From NCBI RefSeq assembly GCF_000512565.2, contig NC_089303.1, forward strand, positions 248,001 through 312,000: a stretch of DNA of 64,000 bases, written 5' to 3'. The stretch comes from Kwoniella dejecticola CBS 10117 (Eukaryota > Basidiomycota > Tremellomycetes > Tremellales > Cryptococcaceae). How positions within the stretch are numbered: position 1 is the stretch's first letter; every line of letters begins with the position of its first letter. The translations under genes were made by a program, and so were the position numbers. Positions 60,683 through 64,000 of this stretch are shown here, one piece after another. The notes beneath the pieces were generated by a model, which was given only the letters and a program-made list of their open reading frames with translations, did no database searches and had not been told where the DNA came from.

Positions 60683-61741
60683 ATGACGTACAAACCATCC
60701 TCGCCGCCGCCCTTCGCTATCCGTCCCGAAGACCGGGGTCCCATCGTCTCAAACATGGATCCTTCGTCTTCGCACTCACATCCGCTCATCGTTTGCGCCC
60801 GAACAGAAGATTCACAGCCTCACTCTCAACCTCACTCAAGCCCAGAGACTTACGTCAAATCATCTCGTCAGCTCCAAGATTACCAGCCTCACAACGAAGA
60901 CATCAACCCTTTCATCGAAGAGCAGGACGAGAATCAAGCATCGACAAAGCATCAGGTCGAGAAACAAGGTATACAATCCGGTACAGATGTCGGCATTGAT
61001 GAAGATCACGAACCAGTCTTCTCCGATATCAAGCAAGAGAACCCATCGCCCTCGCCATCGCCAACTGAGATACAGTCTGGAACGACATCGATATCTCTCT
61101 CAGCATCTACTTCGATATCTAATCCTAAACCCAAAACCAAAGAAGAAGAAGAACATTTGCACCTCTCAGGAGATACCCTGTGCACGCCTTCAAAGCAACA
61201 CCGCCGTCTCCCCAAATTCGACTCCGACTCTAACTCACCACAAGCTTCGGACATAGACATGGACGTCGACGTTGACGTTGACGGTGACATCGACATTGAC
61301 GTCGAGAAAGTCATCTCTGCATTCGACAACAAGACGATTGAGAACATCAACGAGGCAGGACGAGAAGATACCCTTGTAGCCCGATTGCCTTCACCGCCAA
61401 CCCCAGTGCCAATCCCAGTACCTGTACCAGTACCGTCAGGCATCAGATCACCCTTCAAGGCGATCAGGCCAAGTATAACCCCCGTACTCCGATGGACCAG
61501 CCTGAGGCTATACGATTGGACCAAGATCGGTTCTCCCCGTCCAGAGCACGGGACTCTTCCGATAGGGTCGTGCCCATATAGGGGTGCGATTCAGACGGAC
61601 CACCGATTGACTATCCCGCAATACCGCGAGGTGTTCAAAGACGATTTACATCTTGATCGATGCAGGTTATGGGGAGATGTTGATAGGGATGACAGGGATG
61701 ATAGGGATCATGAAGTGATTTACATGGGTTGGGATTATTAG
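60683..61741 (+). CDS. Largely disordered protein of unknown function
   Basis: A single frame of 352 residues from ATG 60683 to TAG 61739-61741. The first two thirds are Ser/Pro/Gln/His/Glu-rich, with HSQPHSSPE and NPSPSPSPTE. A strictly alternating acidic run, DIDMDVDVDVDGDIDIDVEK, lies near 61255-61310, and a Pro-Val run, PTPVPIPVPVPVPSG, near 61399-61440. The last 100 residues look more ordered: SPFKAIRPSITPVLRWTSLR, LPIGSCPYRGAIQTDHRLT, then FKDDLHLDRCRLWGD and a DRDDRDDRD repeat before YMGWDY. No known domain is recognised. It lacks introns, unlike nearly all neighbours. Confidence 0.5.
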   Translation: MTYKPSSPPPFAIRPEDRGPIVSNMDPSSSHSHPLIVCARTEDSQPHSQPHSSPETYVKSSRQLQDYQPHNEDINPFIEEQDENQASTKHQVEKQGIQSGTDVGIDEDHEPVFSDIKQENPSPSPSPTEIQSGTTSISLSASTSISNPKPKTKEEEEHLHLSGDTLCTPSKQHRRLPKFDSDSNSPQASDIDMDVDVDVDGDIDIDVEKVISAFDNKTIENINEAGREDTLVARLPSPPTPVPIPVPVPVPSGIRSPFKAIRPSITPVLRWTSLRLYDWTKIGSPRPEHGTLPIGSCPYRGAIQTDHRLTIPQYREVFKDDLHLDRCRLWGDVDRDDRDDRDHEVIYMGWDY

Positions 61742-62161
61742 GTTCACGAATCAAATCATGTGCTTGTTCTTGTTTCTCTTCTATAGCATAAGTTACCTGG
61801 TGCCTATCCTCAATCTCGCTCCACATCGTTTGACATTCCTTCAGACAGCCTGTCCATGTCTTCGTCCGACTTTGTCTGGTCCAGATAAACATATATCGAG
61901 CTCCTCGCTCACCATGGTCATGCCCATTTGACTTCTTCACATCTTGTTTGCGCCACAGATCTTTTCGCTTGTCTGAATGTGTTTTCTTCCTTCGGACGTC
62001 AGAAACTGGAATTGGAGAAATCGTCACTTAATAAATGGATAGAAACGAAATCAAACGAAATGCATAAAGAGCAAATTGTACTTGTACTGCCCAAATTTCG
62101 TCGTCAAGGTACATCATTTCTCGTCATCGAGTCGCATTGCCTCGCCTGATCGAGTGGTATA
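61742..62161. other. Convergent intergenic region
   Basis: Contains the 3' ends of the disordered-protein gene (+) and the ceramide glucosyltransferase gene (-). No repeats or supported genes. Confidence 0.4.
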
Positions 62162-63935
62162 TCAGCTACATGTTTTATACACGCTCTCACGAGACACGCG
62201 ATGAATGAAACGCTGGCACTCACCCGAAGAAACAATCTTATACCGTCTCCCTCGCCAAACTACCACATCGCTCGTCATCGCCAAGAGCCAAATCGGCAAG
62301 GCCAGACATTCTCTCGCCAACCAAGCCAAAACAAAAACACCAGTCGATGAAGGGGGCTTGATGTTCCGTATATTCGTTTCCAGAGCCTTCCTCGTTGAGA
62401 GATCCACCAAAAGCCATATCGCAATATTCACCATGAACAGCGCCGGTATGCTCGCGCCGAGTAATCTCTGGATAGCCCACGACCCGTATAAACCAGCGAC
62501 GATGCTTTCCGTAAACGGTTCCAGCAGAGTCGCTATGATGGGAGTCATCTTCTTCCTAACTCTCAGCCACCTTACCCGTCTATCTATATAGTCTTTCACG
62601 GTCAATGCTCCTAGGAAGTCGCATGCTACGTCGGAGGTCATAGCGTGTTTGAGGTTGAGTTGATGCCATAATCCCAGACCGATCATGTTATCCTCAGCCA
62701 GAAAAGGACTGTAGCCTGCCAGACCGGAAGGGGGGTTCGGGAGGTTTCGAAGAGTCGGAGAAGGTGTTGTGAGTTCGGCGATGTTGCTCCGAGAATATAA
62801 GTTGGATTTGCCGACTACGCAAGAATCCACTGCCACTGCGTTCTACACTGATATCAGCTTTCTCGCAGGAATGTCAAGATTCAGCTGAGGCTGAGTACTG
62901 CAACTCACGATCGCAAGATACATCTTAGCATGAGTAGTATTCAAATAAGCCTGCTCGATGAGACTACCCCATGTCTTCTGATACACTATCGCAATGGGTA
63001 CTTGGTGTACCAACCCGACTTCACCAGAGATAGGCGGTTTGCGGACGTCGTCTGCAACAGACATCAGAGGGGAAGATTCCGGGTCGTCAGGCGATGAATA
63101 TTGAGTACGATTCGATAAGAATGCTTCAACCGAACGACCAAGTGTGCCTGAAGTTACTGATATGGTCGAGTCGAGTACCCAAAGTAAGTCGTAAGACGCT
63201 TCTTGGAACGGTCGAAGGAGATTGTTGACTTTAGGGTTCACCCCGACTCTGGTATTGTCTATTTGAAAGACGATGCTTCAGCCGTACATTCCCGAGTAGT
63301 CCGAATAGGCCAACGTCGTAGAGAGAGTCTTACCTATGATTACTCTTGACTTCACTGTAGGGTACTTGTCCATGACCATCCTGACCACAGGTAAAGCTTC
63401 GTCGTTTTCATCTTGAACAGCGAAAATGACTTCGTATTTTGGATAGTCGAGCATCATGCAGCTTTCCAGCGTGTTGTACAGGTTCTGATCAAGTCCACAT
63501 AGTGGTCGAATAATTGTCACGCCGGGTGCTGAAGTGGAAGATAGTGAAGTCAAGCGGGACGGTAGGTTTGGATGAGCGTAGCGTATTCGTCTGTCAGATG
63601 TATGGGGATGGATGATCAGCCGGGTCTCTTGCGTTGTCATGGTCCCAGACCCTCGTACGTTTGCGCGTCAGATCTGAGAACCATGAGTAGTGTTTGAACT
63701 CACGCTGTTCTCCATCCGAGCAGACACAATGACCAGACTACCACGTAGAGTACCAAGAAGAATATCGCCAACAGCAGCGAAGCCGTTCCGGCTATGGGCT
63801 CTGGTGTCAGCTGAATATACTGTCGTACGAGAGTCACAAAGCTCACACATGTCTGAGTCTGACGAGCTGGCTCCTCTTGGCCTGCTGTCTCTGCTGATGT
63901 GAAGCAAAGCAGCTAGAATCTTCGAGCAGAAGCAT
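62162..63935 (-). CDS. GCS1: UDP-glucose:ceramide glucosyltransferase
   Basis: The proposed start, ATG at 63935, gives MLLLEDSSCFASHQQ. A 38-base intron with a GTGTGA donor leads in phase to LTPEPIAGTASLLLAIFFLV and YVVVWSLCLLGW, the N-terminal membrane anchor. Further splicing gives RIRYAHPNLPSRL and the catalytic domain: GVTIIRPLCGLDQNLYNTLE, SCMMLDYPKYEVIFAVQDEN, VNPKVNNLLRPFQEASYDLL, WVLDSTISV (second Asp motif), GLAGYSPFLAEDN (third Asp region) and DYIDRRVRWLRVRK, matching the (Q/R)xxRW motif of family GT21. C-terminal membrane helices (LFMVNIAIWLLVDLS and FVLAWLARECLALPIWLL) follow, ending VYKTCS at 62162. The enzyme makes glucosylceramide at the Golgi, a lipid known to matter for growth and virulence of Cryptococcus at neutral pH. 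Catalytic motifs appear complete. The first exon is the least certain part. Confidence 0.88.
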
Positions 63936-64000
63936 CTATATTTTGTGCGAATGCGAATGCAAATGCAAATGTAAACATCCTCCCTCCACTTCGGGAGCTG

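Noticed and set aside
61006..61524. 172-residue open frame on the minus strand
   Set aside because: It is the antisense of the disordered-protein gene; its Ser-Met and Thr-Gly repeats are the mirror of the Asp-Val and Pro-Val runs on the plus strand.
1..64000. Search for transposons, long terminal repeats, CRISPR-like arrays, biosynthetic cluster or mating-type genes
   Set aside because: No integrase, reverse transcriptase or transposase text, no long direct repeats, and no core biosynthetic enzyme was found; the repeats present are short microsatellites.

Overview
The window looks like chromosomal DNA of a basidiomycete yeast of the Tremellales (Cryptococcus/Kwoniella type). Support: nearly every gene is broken by short GT-AG introns of about 35-110 bases, gene density is high with genes alternating between strands, and the readable proteins are fungal housekeeping proteins. 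These include exocyst Sec8, Utp20, Spg1/Tem1, Gpi2, Cox17, a ceramide glucosyltransferase and a GPH-type sugar transporter. I see no transposon, rRNA, tRNA, CRISPR array or viral insertion. Genus is inference.

Layout. 1-108: probable first exon of a gene leaving the left edge (-). 1198-5947: large aromatic-acid-exporter-like membrane protein (-). 6457-9879: a J-protein of the Jjj1/DNAJC21 type that reads on, in frame, into an SRR1 domain (-). 10332-11900: coiled-coil protein (+). 11901-14797: long stretch without a convincing gene, probably the leader of the next gene. 14798-17966: SABATH-like methyltransferase-fold protein (+). 18756-19973: Spg1/Tem1 GTPase (-). 20719-23094: mitochondrial Mmc1-like protein (+). 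23441-27198: unknown multi-pass membrane protein with a Ser-rich tail (-). 27878-32964: SEC8 (-).

33380-36466: sucrose/alpha-glucoside transporter (+). 36838-40326: RBM5/10-like RRM, zinc-finger and G-patch protein (-). 40704-41335: complex I NDUFB4-like subunit with an 11-base exon (+). 41481-44539: TAPT1/Emp65 (-). 44798-46258: GPI2 (+). 46539-46873: COX17 (-). 47519-48271: LYR protein ETFRF1/LYRM5 (+). 48897-57665: UTP20 (-). 58067-58995: GET5/UBL4A-like (+). 59401-59715: small membrane/coiled-coil protein (-). 60683-61741: disordered unknown protein (+). 62162-63935: ceramide glucosyltransferase (-).

The genes form no pathway cluster; this is an ordinary gene-dense chromosome segment. 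Themes are the secretory pathway (SEC8, GPI2, TAPT1, GET5, ceramide glucosyltransferase), mitochondria (Mmc1-like, NDUFB4, COX17, ETFRF1) and ribosome or RNA biogenesis (Jjj1, UTP20, RBM5-like). Most neighbours are divergent or convergent. Four of the divergent promoters carry a CACGTG E-box. The observations I rate highest are the Jjj1-SRR1 in-frame fusion, the AGCTGAY motif present in nearly all introns checked, the 11-base exon, and the SABATH-like protein with its long N-terminal extension and long leader. Exon joints were read by eye from splice consensus, reading frame and family resemblance; no search was run.
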